NCBI GenBank assembly: GCA_037447655.1
Contig: JBBHKE010001954.1
Span: 143,941 to 205,940, forward strand
Reading direction: 5' to 3'
Source of the DNA: Zygnema cylindricum
Taxonomy: Eukaryota; Streptophyta; Zygnematophyceae; Zygnematales; Zygnemataceae
Length of the DNA stretch: 62,000 bases
Position numbers and translations under genes: made by a program. Below, piece after piece: positions 1 through 13,100 of the stretch. Positions within the stretch are counted from its first letter, which is position 1. Each line of letters starts with the position of its first letter. The notes under the pieces are model-generated. The model saw only the letters and a list, made by a program, of their open reading frames with translations. It made no database searches and had not been told where the DNA came from.

Positions 1-2090
1 CCTCTCACCTGAAGGGTAAGGCTAAAGACTAATAAGTGTTTGGTCTGTTATCTAATTGACCATTTCATCGAAAGTTTAGTTGAAGTTAATAAACTTGCAA
101 CACTAGAAAGAAATCAAGAAACTGGGAAGTGTTGGTGCTTATAAAAACGTATGACACAAGCGCATAACTTGGAAGAAAGTCAATTTGATTTATGAGTGTA
201 GTTTAATACGTTTACCTCTGGATCTTTTGAATGTGTGTTATAGTTTTGATTTGAAAGCGACTTTACCAGTTAATCTATTGTCTGGTTTGTGAATATTCAG
301 AAATCGGAATGGGAAGTCCACTATCCTTCTCTCACTCTGCCCTCTCTCTCTCTCTCCCTCTTCCTCTTTTTGTCTTTTCTCTGCTTTATCCATACATCTA
401 GCACTTGAATCGGTTTGAGAATACAAAATTATTTTCATGTTTAATGTGGTTCACAGCACTTCTTATGGAGAACATGATTTTCCCAATTCTGAACTTGTCT
501 CACCTGTTCAAACCAGAGCAGTTGAAAAATAGGCCATATGGACACTTTGTTCTATCTTGGAATAGTGTGAGATGGTTGTAAGGACAAATGGGGAGAGGAG
601 AAGCAGCGTGAGAGGGAGGGGAGGGTGAAGAGACCTATCATTTAGGGTCTATCCTTTTTCTCTCGTCTAAGATAGTGCAAGAGGATGTTGACAGTAAACT
701 TGCCAAATGTCTCTAACAAGTGTCCATCTTAAACATTTAGACACGTTTTTTTTTTTTCTTTCGTTAACTAATCATTGGGGGGAGAGGAGGTCGGGGAATT
801 CGTTTGAAGTATTTGTGTAATTGCAACGATTGTAGTGCCTAACATTCATTCGGTTATGCAGGTCCAAGTTGCTCTCAAGATTTCGAAGATGGAGGAGTTT
901 ACAGGACGATCTGCTCCTACTGTGATCACCTAATTATTGTGCTATATTTGTGTTTGTTTAAGAACTGTAAGCTGTCTTATATTCCAGTTATTGCAGAAAA
1001 TTTTGTTTTAGGTTGAAGCATCGAGTAGAAGACGGGCAGGATGTGAGTCATCTTGTGTTTTGACTTAATTAGCAGGAGCCATTTTTGGAAAATAATCACT
1101 TGAAAGTTTTTTGTGTTGGACTACAGTTGAAAAGTTTGTATTAAAGTATTTTGGCGACCCGTTGTCTCATCTGTACATCTGAATGTAGGATTGTTGTTGT
1201 ATTCTGTTCATTGATTTGTATGTTTTCCCGTGGATGGCGTTTATATTATGAAGACATTGTGGCATTACATGCGTGTGTTTGTTTTTTTTCTCAGTACTTG
1301 TCTCTTTCACGATCATCATCAAGAAAGACCTATACTAATTAAAAGCGTGAGGTTTCAGGGCTTGGGATAGAAAGTACGTAGAATATCTAGGTTGAAATAG
1401 ATATGTTGAAATCCCGGAAAATTGGAGCAGTATTTCTGTCCAGAGAGGTTCTGTTGTTGAGTATAAAAAGTACAGTGAAAGGCGAAATACAGCTGAAAAT
1501 GTCACACGACATCAATATATAAAAGATAGAGAACACTGAAATCCTTAAACAGCACATTCATTAGAAGAATATTCACGTGTGGAGGGTATTTGGCAAGAAT
1601 GTTCAGATCATATATTTTCAGGTCAAGGAAATTTAAAGCAATTACTTTATGAAAATATAAATCACAAAAACATAGAGGATGTTTCCATGGATTCTCATGA
1701 ACCTAGTCAGATATTTTGTAGGAATAGATGCAAAAAACGCCCAAAATGTAGCATAAAATTTATGTCTTCAAAGTGCCAGGGTACTAATACACCATTTTAA
1801 GAACAAAAAATCATGATTTGCTACATTTTGTATTAACTTCAACCTGTTGTAGTCCCCATTTTCACAAACTTTATTGACATCATGGCAAGAGGTGGGAGAA
1901 AGACTGAATGTAAAGGTTGGACAGCGGAAGGAAGTGAAAACAAGTTAAATTACAGGTCTGAGAGAATTAATCATGGAATTAACATACATGAGCCACAGTT
2001 TCGTTCACTCATATAATGTGTGTTGCCCTTGGATGACACAAAAGCTTTTTGTAGAGGTGATCTAGAACCCTGAAAATATGCTAGTTAGCG
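1..2090. other. Intergenic, no recognisable gene
   Basis: AT-rich sequence with short unsupported reading frames. A CT-rich patch lies near 330-365 and a GA-rich patch near 590-635. An open stretch after a possible splice acceptor near 861 (frame running to about 1017) could be the last exon of a gene lying to the left, but I recognise no protein family in it and do not call it. Confidence 0.4.
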
Positions 2091-2158
2091 CCTGAATAGG
2101 CAACATTAATGTTCGAAATGAAGAAAAGTGGTGACGATGGAAAAAACCAAATGAAAAG

Positions 2159-2485
2159 CTAATGTGACAAACTGACGATGGGAATAGAACACAACAAAAG
2201 CAATTCCGAAACAAGTAATGAAACACACAGCCAAATTGCTAGCATAACTAATATCCCATGAAGGAGTCGCATCCTTGATGCTCGGTGGAGCCAGCTGGAA
2301 ATGGTGTGGAAAACTACAGTACCGCATACTGTGACCGCAATAGCCAATATCATATCAAAGAAGTAGATCTCGTACGGAGAAGCAGATCGAAGTACGGATG
2401 GAAGCCAGACTGAACTAAAAACCGGGTCAGGCTTCTGCTTCCGCTTTCCCTTTTTGCCTCTTCCCTTGAATGGCCAATGACACAC
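2159..2485 (-). CDS. Hypothetical small membrane protein or exon
   Basis: An open frame of 108 codons begins at an ATG on the minus strand. The first 20 or so residues are basic (rich in Lys, Arg and Gly). Two strongly hydrophobic segments follow, at about residues 44-65 and 75-105, which would make membrane spans. I recognise no family. A second frame overlaps it on the same strand, so it may be chance. No clear splice sites or neighbouring exons were found. Treat it as a weak candidate. Confidence 0.2.
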   Translation of the reverse strand: MCHWPFKGRGKKGKRKQKPDPVFSSVWLPSVLRSASPYEIYFFDMILAIAVTVCGTVVFHTISSWLHRASRMRLLHGILVMLAIWLCVSLLVSELLLLCSIPIVSLSH

Positions 2486-2892
2486 ATCTTCGGCTCTATT
2501 GACAAGGTTGTACCAGTCTACAATCTCTACAATTTGCCAAAAATCATTTGGCAGAACTTAACCTTTCTGTTCAACTATCCAACTGTATTGCTTGGTCCCA
2601 TTCTTGTCTCGCTTCTTCTATCCCCGTCCCGGTTTCCAGACTCCCACTCCCTCTAAGGCCATTCGTGTATTAGGGTGGCCAATGGGCTCGAAGTCTTTTC
2701 GTTACTCACTTTCTTGACTCTACTCCTCAGACTTATTCGTCCTACTTAAACAACCTCCAGACGCTTCTCGACTCTCAGGGAGCTTTTGCTCTTTTGACGA
2801 GGTGTTTCACCCACCGACCTTCCTACCTTAGCCTCATTTCTCCTCCCACCTCCAGCTTTTGTCTAACGTCTTTCCACCTCCGGTAAGTACAG

Positions 2893-3332
2893 TACACCGC
2901 CAATCGCTATTAGCGTAATGTATACTAATTCCGTCTCGCTTTTTGTTTATCAAATTCTCAAATAGCATAACTTATTCTGTTTTTTTCTTTACGCCATTTG
3001 GGGTTTTTTTCCAAGTACCGTACAAAACGAAAGTACGTTGTCTTTTAAATAGTGTGGTGTACGGTCAGTGTCATACCGTACAAAATCGTACCTTTTTAAG
3101 TGAAAAAGTATAATTAATGAGTTTTAGTAACCGCGGATGCATGAGAATATGCGCTCTAAAAAGGGGATGAAATCGGGCTGTCAAATATCACGTTCGCACA
3201 TATTCGGCCAACAACCACGTTTCGACCGTGTGAACGTACGATTTGTCAGATTTTGTACAAGTGCCTATATTAGTGTAAGCATGTTTGCGACCGACATATA
3301 TTTTTTTCAAAGACCCAAATTAGGGTATTTTC
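2893..3332. mobile_element. Truncated TA-MITE (mariner-like), subfamily 1
   Basis: It begins with the family end TACACCGCCAATCG followed by CTATTAGCG. About 300 internal bases match, in reverse complement, the copy at 22870-23383, including the stretch with TTGCGACCGACAT and the region around the bases TGCATGAGAATATGCG. The right end is missing and runs into a fragment resembling the Harbinger-like element (3333-3467). Confidence 0.6.
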
Positions 3333-3467
3333 GCATGTGCTAAAGTTACAGCTATTTTCTGTCGTTTTCCTCCGTAACTTAGAAAAAAACGAGAAAATCC
3401 GCAGCCGTACCAAAAACTAGAAATTACCACCGTACAAGTTGCGTTAACCTAAAACTTTATACGTACA
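3333..3467. repeat. Fragment of GGG-ended Harbinger-like element
   Basis: This stretch matches the left part of the element at 6428-7455: both run from CATGTGCTAAAGTTACA through GTCGTTTTCCTC and on to CCGTACAAGTTGCGTTA with few differences. It lies between two mariner-like MITEs and has no end of its own. Confidence 0.6.
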
Positions 3468-3468
3468 G

Positions 3469-3958
3469 TACACCGTGAATCGTAATTAGAGTAGTGAAAA
3501 AATTAGAGCACAAAAACTAAAAAAATAAATTATAGTAATGAACGCTAATTTATGTGATAGAGTTGTTTCAACTATGAAGTTTACTCTAATTTATTTAAGT
3601 ACTCTAATTTGGCACGCTAATATCATCTACTGTATACAAAATTTGGCAAAACGTACAGTTTATCGTCACTGTGACGTTTGCACTGCGCGGTTTGTTAAAA
3701 CGCAGTTACATGATAACGGCCTGTATTAAATCATTAGTTGTACCTTTTTACTTAATAAAGTACAATTTGCACGATCAGAGGTTATCCGTATTCCACACTA
3801 TTTAAAACGAACCTATATTATAATTAAAAACGCTAATTAAAAATTACCTTAAATAGAATAATGAAAAAATAAGAATCATTTACTCTATTTCATGTGATAG
3901 AGTCGAAATTTCGAGCGACCGAATAAGAGTAATTTACTCTAATTACGATTCGCGGTGT
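3469..3958. mobile_element. TA-MITE (mariner-like), subfamily 2
   Basis: A 490-bp unit with inverted ends: TACACCGTGAATCGTAATTA on the left, and its near-perfect complement ending GATTCGCGGTGT on the right. The right-hand A of the TA is lost. It is the reverse complement of the element at 38539-39052, and another partial copy ends at 5821. No transposase is encoded, so it would depend on an enzyme supplied elsewhere. A Tc1/mariner relation is inferred from the TA at both ends of most copies. Confidence 0.75.
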
Positions 3959-4591
3959 CCAGTACAGCACGCGGCCTGATAAGGTAACATAACATCATAG
4001 CTGTTCAAAACGCATCTTACGCACGATTCGAACGCACGTACAATACGTAGAAACTAGAGATGTCGAATTGAAAAAATCGTAAAAATCGTTAATGATTTTT
4101 TGTCCGCACAACTTCGTACATGTTGAAAAAAATGAATTGAACATAAATCGCAGTTTGTACAATTTCCAATAAATCATTGAAATAAAATTTTTATTATCTA
4201 TACAAGTATTACATGATAGGTGAAGGGAATTGATCATGGCATTGACTGTTTTGGTTGCGCACAGTCATTTTGTCAAAAAATGTACGTTTGAAGTACACAT
4301 TTGTACAAGGAAAGTACCGTTGAGTCTAAATTTGATGGTCAATCGGCATAACAACTTTGACCTTCAAAATGTTGTTTCAACCGCTTAAACTTTTGTCGCG
4401 CTTGCGAACGTCGACCGTCATAATAACATTAGCAATTCACACGGCCGGCAAACGTTTACAGTAACAAAACTGCGACAGCCACATGTAAATAAAAGTATTG
4501 CATACAGTCACTTTTTGTCTTTACGTGAGCTCCACGGTGAGAGCACCTTGGAAATTAACTTAGCCGCAAAATTGAAATTTAGTCGTCTAAC

Positions 4592-5363
4592 GGTATGGCC
4601 CCATGTGGCTAAGTTCGGTTTTTTTCTGTCGTTTTTCTTTCAAACTTAGCGACGTACTGCCTAAGTTGTGACCGTACGAAAAAATCGCAAATTTGTAGAG
4701 TACAATTTGCGTCATTCTCGAACTTAAGATGTAGGAAAAGTTGTCGTCTTGCGTTTTTTCGACTCAGTGTCACATTATCTTCAAACTTATCATAAAACAC
4801 ATCGGCAATGTGTTTTAAGCTAAGTAAATCCGAATACACCAATGGGAAAATATGTTCCCGCGCGTGAAAAGTTTTCAAAAGTTTTTGACGGTTGAAAAAA
4901 GTACAGGGTTGTTCGTTTTTGTTCGCATACACCTTGAACGGTTTTTTTTTTAGGGTTCTCGATGTTGCAATGTCATTTCACGCAAAGTTGAAAAATCTGC
5001 GAAGGTGAAAAATTTGCGAAGTCATGGCGCCCGGATAGGCAAGGTTTACACAAAGGCATGTCGTACAGCCACGGCTGCAAGGCTGTAAGTCTACGATGTC
5101 ACGCAGTGACACGCGACATACCAAATGGTTTCAAAAGTTACGATGTGTCTTGCAACGCTTTAAATTTTTTTGAAAAAATACGGTGCGGCAAGACAGATTG
5201 TACACGGTGACAACCGTCACAAGTATTGTTGACGTATACATTCGTCACAAAATTAAGTAGCAATCTCGAGTAAACACATAGAGACACCTGAAATCCGGGT
5301 CTGCCGGATCCGCGCTAAAATACAAAGTAAGTTCGCTAAGTTATAAATACATGGGGCCGTACC
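4592..5363. mobile_element. Harbinger-like non-autonomous element (GGTAYGG ends)
   Basis: Inverted ends: GGTATGGCCCCATGT on the left and ACATGGGGCCGTACC on the right, about 770 bp apart. The inner part of the left end (CTAAGTT) resembles the other CCCATGT-ended elements here. The flanks are TAA-C on the left and TTA on the right, so no clean target duplication is visible. No transposase frame is present. Confidence 0.55.
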
Positions 5364-5714
5364 TTAAGCGTTACATTGAAATTAGATGCAAATTGAAACT
5401 AAACCTCTTTAAACTGAAGTAATGTAAGTCTTGTACGGAAATATTAAAACGCACGAAACGAAATTTCGCTCTCAGTGTAAGAATGTTGATTTGTAGAAAG
5501 TGTGGCTCGATTTCGTCCCGCGTGACGACGCATATATTTTTCATTTAATTTCAATTTATATTTTTACGCCGGTTTGTTTTATTATAGTGTACAAAGTTAA
5601 TTTCATTTAGTGCGTTTTACTATTTCTGTACAAGACTTATAGAAATTCAGTTTAAATAGGTTTCGTTTGAATTTGCGTGTAAGGGTATGCAACTCTGAGA
5701 CCTCCATAGATCCT

Positions 5715-5821
5715 CAGAAATAATTAAAAAATTAGAGTCGATTACTCTATTTGATGTGATAGAGTCGAAATTTCGAGCGACCGAATTAGAGTAATTTACT
5801 CTAATTACGATTCGCGGTGTA
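5715..5821. repeat. Fragment of TA-MITE subfamily 2
   Basis: Only the right 100 bases of the subfamily seen at 3469-3958 are present. They share GTCGAAATTTCGAGCGACCG and end GATTCGCGGTGTA. Confidence 0.7.
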
Positions 5822-6427
5822 ATAGTAATAGACGTCTTCCACGATTTATAAAATCACAGGGCGCCTTTGGCCACGAATCTGGCCCGGCGGCGCACATTCA
5901 GGTCTCCCTTCACGTCCATGCGCGGGGTTTGGGTTTAATCTCTTTGGGAGTTTGGCGCTTGTCGCATATTCGGGGAGAAACCGCGAACCGAATAACAGTG
6001 CATCGCGTGTCGAAAAATTGAGCGAACCGGCGTACGTCGGTGTTTTGGCTTTCAGTCAATACCGTACCGGTGTACACAAGGATTAAATTCGGTACGGGAC
6101 GCAACACTAAAAAGGTAAAAATATTAAAATAGATACTAGTACTATATGTTTTAGTTCGTACATTTCGATCTATGAATAAAATCATTGAATCCTCCAGTCA
6201 AGTTGGTACGGGGGCATCTCGGGGCATGAAGGACCTGACTAAAGAATTTGCTTGACTCGTTTGTTCATCGCCTCCAAAGGTCGAATGGAGAATTTAAGGC
6301 CGGCCAAGACACATTTATAGCTGGAAATTTTCAAAGGACGTCAAAATACTAGATTAATTTCATAAACGAATGAGGTCACGCCACGACGGGTAGGTGTGTA
6401 ACTGAAATCATGACTTCAAACAGCTAA

Positions 6428-7455
6428 GGGCACTTTTCCATGTGCTAAAGTTACAATTATTTTATGTCGTTTTCCTCTATAATTTGGAAAAAAACGAGAA
6501 AATCTGCAGCCGTACCAACAAATTAAAAATATCACCGTACAAGTTGCGTTACCTTAAAACTTTATATGTACTGCAGTTTGTCGTTTAGCGCGATGCAATT
6601 TGTAGTCTAGCGCGTTTCGAGCCACTTTCGCGTCCTTTCAGCTCATCTTCAAACTTTATATAAAATCACCTCGCGAGGTGATTTTAAATATAGTTCCATG
6701 AGGTGAGAGAATAGGCAGATGCTGTCGCACATGTCGATTTTTTTTTACAATTTTTGTGCGCGGAGTACTAAAAAAAAAACCCACTGCACGTTTCCAGGCT
6801 ATGCGTTATTTTTTCCCGTACGCTTTTTTCCGTACGCTTTTTTTCGTACAGTGGCCGTGGAGGGGTCTCGACCAACGGAGGCCATTTCACAAAAGTGAAG
6901 TCCGTGAAAGCGGCCCTATCTCTCTCCCTCTCCCTCTGCCACGTCTATCTCACAATTCTTGCAACGAAAAACGTCAATAATGGTATTAAATGAAAGATCT
7001 CTGAAAACGATTTCTTTTGACTATCTTTGGGCGTATCTTGATGGCAAGTAGAGTGAGAAAAGACAAAAAAACATAATCGGGAAACCATGGCGGAAAGTTT
7101 TAGAATATGTGACGTCGGCGTTGTCATAGTTGAGCGTGACGTGCATGACGTCGAAATGTCACAAACCCTCAACATCTGCAATGCCTCCACGTCGACAATG
7201 TGGCGTACAGACATTGCGAAGTGATATAAACTGTTCACCGTGCGGATGGACGTCTGAAATTGAAGCCGAGTGGAAGTTTCGCAAAATTTTGTGTACCGTT
7301 TATTTGTCACATGTTTCGTTACATGTCTATGTTTGTCACTTTTTGACGTAACAAGTTATTTGCGCTTACATCGGAATGCTCTGAAAGTTGTACGGAGACT
7401 CTTTGCTAAAAACAAAGTTACAAGATTAAAGTTTCGGTTACATGGGAAAGTGCCC
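6428..7455. mobile_element. Harbinger-like non-autonomous element, GGGCAC ends
   Basis: A 1,028-bp unit with inverted ends: GGGCACTTTTCCATGTGCT on the left and TACATGGGAAAGTGCCC on the right. Both sides are flanked by TAA (6425-6427 and 7456-7458), the 3-bp target type of PIF/Harbinger transposons. It shares long internal stretches with 23973-25022, including the CCATGGCGGAAAGTT region and a central palindrome at 6661-6686. No transposase is seen. Confidence 0.7.
6661..6686. repeat. Perfect 26-bp palindrome inside element
   Basis: The two halves meet at the centre of TCACCTCGCGAGGTGA and extend outward through AAAA/TTTT to TA on each side. The related element has a nearly identical palindrome at 24207-24230 with a 4-base centre, so it is a conserved part of this family. 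Confidence 0.85.
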
Positions 7456-7501
7456 TAACTTGCCTATTTTATGACCATGGGCTAGTGTGTGGCATATTTT
7501 G

Positions 7502-9339
7502 TAGTGTTGGGTATCGGGTAAATTTATATCGCGATAATTTCAATATTCCATATATCGAATATCGATCGAGCAAACTCCTCGATGTATCTTACCGGGACAA
7601 ACATAAATTATCGCGATATATAGTATTTTTTAAATTTAATATTTATATAATATGTTATTTTAGCGAAAAAGACAAATTGTCTAATATGCCACTTACGACG
7701 TGATTTTCGTTCCGTGACTTAAAAGGTAGACGCCGCAAAATGTAACCGACAAAAAAGTACTAATTATGTAATTAATATAATTACTTATTTAGTACATAGA
7801 GAACTTTACATACGAAAAATTCACACTAATGTAGTCAAAGTATGATCTGATTTTTTGTTTGCAGCCATAAATGTCCCGTGCGCATATTACGCACGGTATA
7901 AACGAACGAATACTACGTACGGTACGCATCAAACGATGATGAGAAGTAAATAAAATGTGTACCATACTTTGTATCCGTACAATATTTTTACACTTACGTA
8001 CAGTGTCCATCTATGTCCGTACATTTTAGGGTTATTTTTTTAGTTTTTTTGGGGGTACATCTTCGTACATTCCGTTTGTTTCAATATAACTGCCTCACAC
8101 TTATCATAAATTTATGTACATTGTCCGTATTTTACGTACTTTTGCGATTATATGTTATCGTACGTTTTCGTACATTTTCGTACAGCGAAATCTACAATAA
8201 TTTTACGAAAATTATATAATTGACGAATACTACGTAATTTCATAAAGAAGTAGAAATCCGTACGAATTGGACATCAATGTTTGCAGACTGTTCGTTTCAG
8301 GCTTTCAAGCAGGAATACCTACCAATCTGCATGCATACTGGTAGCCATTACTGCTTATCCATTTCCACCGACTAGTATTATAAAAAGTATATTGTTAGTT
8401 TTCTCCATGGATTCCTAAGGGATTGGAGGCAGCACGGGAGGAGAAGAGGATAATGACACTGAACCAGAGGTCGCAAACGGTCAACCGAAACCGTGACCGA
8501 CCGTTAACCGACCGCCCGCGCTGGATCCGGAACGGATTCGGTTGCCAAATTTTTGGGGCCGGGCGGTTGCGGTCGGTTGATTCACTAGGGAAAAAAAATG
8601 GTCAGTTACGGTCGGTTAACCAAAAAACAAAAAAAAAATGAAAATTTGGTACTGTCCATACAATCCAACATTATTGTACTTTGTACTTTTTGGTATCATG
8701 GAAGTATGGGACATCATGATTAGCGTCGCAAATCTGATACGGTAGTTACACTATTCGTTTCGCAAATCTTAGGGAATACGACAAAGTGTCGCAAATATGA
8801 CACGGTAGTAAACACTATTCATTTCGCAAATCTTAGGGAACGCCACAAATCGTAATTATTGGCTTATTCATACGTCGTACATTAATTAATTTTGTACTTT
8901 TTCGGTTACGGGCGGGCACGGTTAGTCGCGAGAAATCAAGTTTCGGGTAACTTTTATTTTCGTAAACGCCGGTCGATTAACGGGTAACAATTTTGGAGCG
9001 TGACATAACCCGATCGGGCGTCGGTTACTTTGATTTTGAAATAAAAAACGGTCGGTTTCGGTTATGTAAAATTTTGACTTTTGCGACCTCTGCACCGAAC
9101 TGCTTCCGGATATGGAAACAGTAGAGTTGGAAGATTCATCAGAAATTATGTAGCAAGAATAGTTTTTTATTTTATTTTTTAAAAGCCTCGATATATCGGC
9201 GATTCGATATATTGGCAATATATCGGTGAATATCGCGATATTAAGTTTTTCAATATATCGAAGCGATATATCTATTATCGGCTACCTGAAATTCGATATA
9301 TATCGAATATCGGCAAATGGTCCTCGATACCCAACACTA
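7502..9339. mobile_element. hAT-like non-autonomous element with 8-bp TSD
   Basis: A 1,838-bp unit with inverted ends TAGTGTTGGGTATCG and CGATACCCAACACTA. It is flanked by a perfect 8-bp direct repeat ATATTTTG (7494-7501 and 9340-9347), the duplication length of hAT transposons. The ends are followed by many overlapping ATATCG/CGATAT motifs, as in the related element at 37651-38435. No transposase frame is present. A second element (8465-9092) is inserted in it. Confidence 0.85.
8465..9092. mobile_element. Nested hAT-like element with CAGAGGTCGCAAA ends
   Basis: A 628-bp unit with inverted ends CAGAGGTCGCAAA and TTTGCGACCTCTG. The flanks are CACTGAAC (8457-8464) and CACCGAAC (9093-9100), an 8-bp duplication with one mismatch. 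Next to each end are repeated GGTCGGTT/AACCGACC motifs in opposite orientation, like transposase-binding subterminal repeats. The middle carries a duplicated CGCAAATCTTAGGGAA segment. It sits wholly within the 7502-9339 element, so it is younger. Confidence 0.8.
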
Positions 9340-9347
9340 ATATTTTG

Positions 9348-10108
9348 TTTATTTAAGGAAACGACATCGGACCACAATATTTTAAATCTCTGTTTCTTAA
9401 CCAGTAAAAAAAACTCCAGTGGTTAAGCTTGGAAACCATCGGCGATGCTCGGTGGAAATTCCTGGCGCTCTTTAACTCCCGCTAGAAAGTGTTTGTCGGC
9501 ATGGTATTTGTTCTATATGCAAGACCTATGACAGCAAAAAAGTACAATACTTCTTCTCCCAGTGTAGCACTGGCAATTTAGATATGACCCTTTTAAGCCA
9601 CATCGAATTAACTTTTTCCGTGCACAAGAATCCGAGTCTCATTTGTAGACAGCCAATCGGACGGTGAGATTGTTAACTCTCCATCGCAACCGTTAGATTA
9701 ACAATCCGACAAAGTGTGCACGGAGGAAAAAGTGTATCAAGGCCGAAAGAAGTCAAAAGCATTAACGCTAATAGTGATACACAGTGTACTGTAGAATATG
9801 TAGTGTTGTGTGCAATAGTAGTGGAAATCTTCTTCTCTTTAATAAAATTCATGCTTTTCTTTCACTTTTCACAATTATCCTTTCATATCACACCTAAGTA
9901 TTTAAGTATTAGTAGTTACTCTTAAGTTCTTGGCAAGACTGCAACCAACTATGCTTCTATGTAAATCAAAGCTTACACTATAATGATTATAGTTTTAATT
10001 CCTGAAGTGTGAAATTGTGTTATTAGTCTACTTGAAAGGTTACTGAGCTTCTAAGAAAGTGAGTGTGAGTGACAATTCCTCTGATCAGAATCCTTCGTAG
10101 CTTCTGAA
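9348..10108. other. 5' flank of the SLC13 gene
   Basis: No gene or repeat recognised. An in-frame TGA lies 24 bases before the SLC13 start codon, which supports that start. I see no convincing TATA box. Confidence 0.4.
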
Positions 10109-13100
10109 ATGACTGTTTCATGGCTGATTTCATGGCTGATAAAGTATGCGAGGGGATTTGGAGTCGCTATTTCTGAATTAGTACTGTTCGCTTTATTCGG
10201 CCTTTGGGAATATCGCCGTATCGTGACGATTGCTAGTGGACCAGCTGCTGCTTTTCTTATTTCTGTGATAGGAAGAGACAAAAATGAGGGAGATGTTAAA
10301 GTGCAAAGAATGGGAGGCATATTACTGTGGATGGCCATCTGGTGGCTGACTGAGGTAAGCAATTCGAGCCTCAGTTAACTCCTCAATGCAGATTTTTATC
10401 ATGAAACTGTGATTAACTGCTTTGTAATAATCTCCGCTTTGGTATAAAACATGTATGCTTGTTTTATCTAATGCTACAGCCTTGAACTATTGCGGCAATT
10501 CGAGCCTCATTTCTTGTAAAGTGTGTGTTTTTGCAGTTTTCATAGAATAACAAACTCTTGTGAATGACTCTGATCTGATTTTGTCAGTTAGATTTTACTT
10601 CCTTGTCTAGTTTTCATATTTTAACCCACCATCAGGATTTATCGGTGGGAGATCATCTCTCTGCTAGTTACATTCTATATATATTCATGTATACATTTTC
10701 CTTTTATGTATATATAATATTTAATACTGAATTACAGTGGTTCGCTTTTGTACTTTTTCCAAAAGCTATCATGCAAGATCTGGTGTCTTTTTCCTCCCTC
10801 TTCCTTTCACCTTTCCACCCGCTATGAGGTTCATGTCACATTTTACATTTAACTCAAGAAGTCTAATTTCCTGAAAATTTGTTTTTCACTCTTCACGTTT
10901 CACATAGGCTGTCCCAGCTCCTATCACATCCCTTCTCCCCCTCTCTCTCTTTCCGTTGACGGGAATTCTTTATGCGGATGAAGTTGCAAAGGCCTATTGG
11001 AACGACATTGTTGTCCTCTATTTTGGATCCCTTGTGGTGGCCCTGGCCATTGAGAGGTATGTGGAAATCTCAACTAACTTCTGATTGAAAGCTAATCGAA
11101 AAATACATTTTATTTAACCTACGAGTCGTCACCAAAAGCTTGTTTTTTTTTGTTTTATCAGTTCATGAGGTCAAACTTTTTGTCCGACAATGTAGAAAAG
11201 TGACTTGGTTGTCGAGTAAACTGCCCATTGCTATTAGTATTAATGTCACTAATTCGATCGCTACTTTTTTTGCGTAAAATAGTGTTAATCATGTGCAATA
11301 GTGTTAATGACAGTAATCAAGGGAGTGGAGTAGAGACTGCCACGTCTCCTGCACTGCATTGATGCCATATTCTAATTCCGCATTTACATTAATAATTCCT
11401 TATACTAATAACCATGGGCAGTGTAGCGTATCGAACACTTTTTGTGTAACTAGGGCAAAATTGAAAGAGTCGTCACCATAAGTTTTTTTTTCAATCAGTT
11501 CATGCGGCCAAACTTGTAACCCGACAATGCTGGAAAGGTCAGTTGTGGAGTAGCTTCCTGGTTAATGATGTACCGCTGTCAGTTTCACATGAACGAAGTG
11601 AGAAGTTAAAAAGTAGGGTGGAATTAAAGAGATTCTTGTCAAATCTCGTCAGAGTTACATTATGAAACTCCTGTTTTTGGAAAAGGATAAATTCTGTAGG
11701 AGATGGGTGCAATGTCATTGACAAATAGGAGCAATAATCCATTTTTTAAGTAATTTCAATTCCTTTCACTGGGATTGCCTTCAAGGTTTTCCAACAATTT
11801 TTGTAACTTAGAGTGAATCTATTGATGTTAGAATCATCAAGCATTTCCTTATTTTAATCCATGAAACACTAGCATTGAGCCTTAACTGTTCAAGAGACTC
11901 GGGTGTAGCATAAATATCGTAATTATGCAATAACACTCACTATTTATCAACAATAGTGCGGGTCCATTTTTTTTTTTGGTTTAAAGTGAACGTAGCGGGT
12001 CCAAGATTTTTTTTGGTTTAAAGTGAACGTAGTTAGTACTTATTTATATGCAGGTATGTGTGTGTTTACGAGTGCAAATCAATATTTTAGGTTTTTTGTT
12101 TACTTAAGTTATCATTATCCAAACTACTGTTCCCCACGCGAATGGATGGGAAGATTTAACCTTTTACATTCGGTGTTTTGGAACATATAGATGACGTTTT
12201 AAAAGTAGTACTGTTGATGTATAACAGTCATCAGGGTTAAGGTTAAGGTCAAGTTCAAGTAGATAATAGTTAAGATCAAACTGCAATTGGTAAAGGTATG
12301 TTTGCACTTTACTGGTTGTCATCTTCATTCTCAATAGCTCCAGTGTTGAATTATAATTGGGCTTAGAGCGGGTTTGAATTATTCTTATCTGCACAAATTT
12401 TGAATGTACTTGTCAAGTGCGATCGATCAAGTTTGGAAAATTCTCACTCGTTTGTACATTCATAAGTATGCCAAATGAAAAGTAATGATCGTAAGGAAAA
12501 GCCTGTGCACAAAATTGCGAATCCAACTTCATCCACCCAGTGTCCAATTTTCATTTTTACATACTTTCAACATAATAGATGGATTAAGATTTTTGCATAT
12601 GCTACTGGTTTTTCTTTTGAATTACTTTTTTGCATATTTTGCTGTCGATGTATATATGTTTTTTTGTTGTTTAGGATATCATCCTAATGCATACTGAAAT
12701 GGAGTATATCGAAGAAAAAGACAAAAGGGTATACAGCAGGTTTGACGATCTAGGTTCGTTCCATTTTAGTCTGCAAATTCAAATACAAACTGAAATAAAA
12801 GGAGAAGGAATCCTCCATGTGTATTCATAATGATGTCTACGGATTACAGTTATGGTCCACAAGTGTTGTTCACATAAATGACATTTATTGTCTTGTCAGT
12901 AAAGCTCTTTTGTTTGATGACGCCCTTATTCCCACCAATACACTGTGAATCGTTATTAGAGTGAAGAAATTGTTAGCGGTGGGGTTTAAATTACTGTTGT
13001 TAAATTATAATCCAGTCCCGAATGACATGGCTGATTCCTACCTTTTAAAAAAGTAGCGCTAAGGAAAAAAACAAAGTTTTATTATAGGTCAAGGGGTAAA

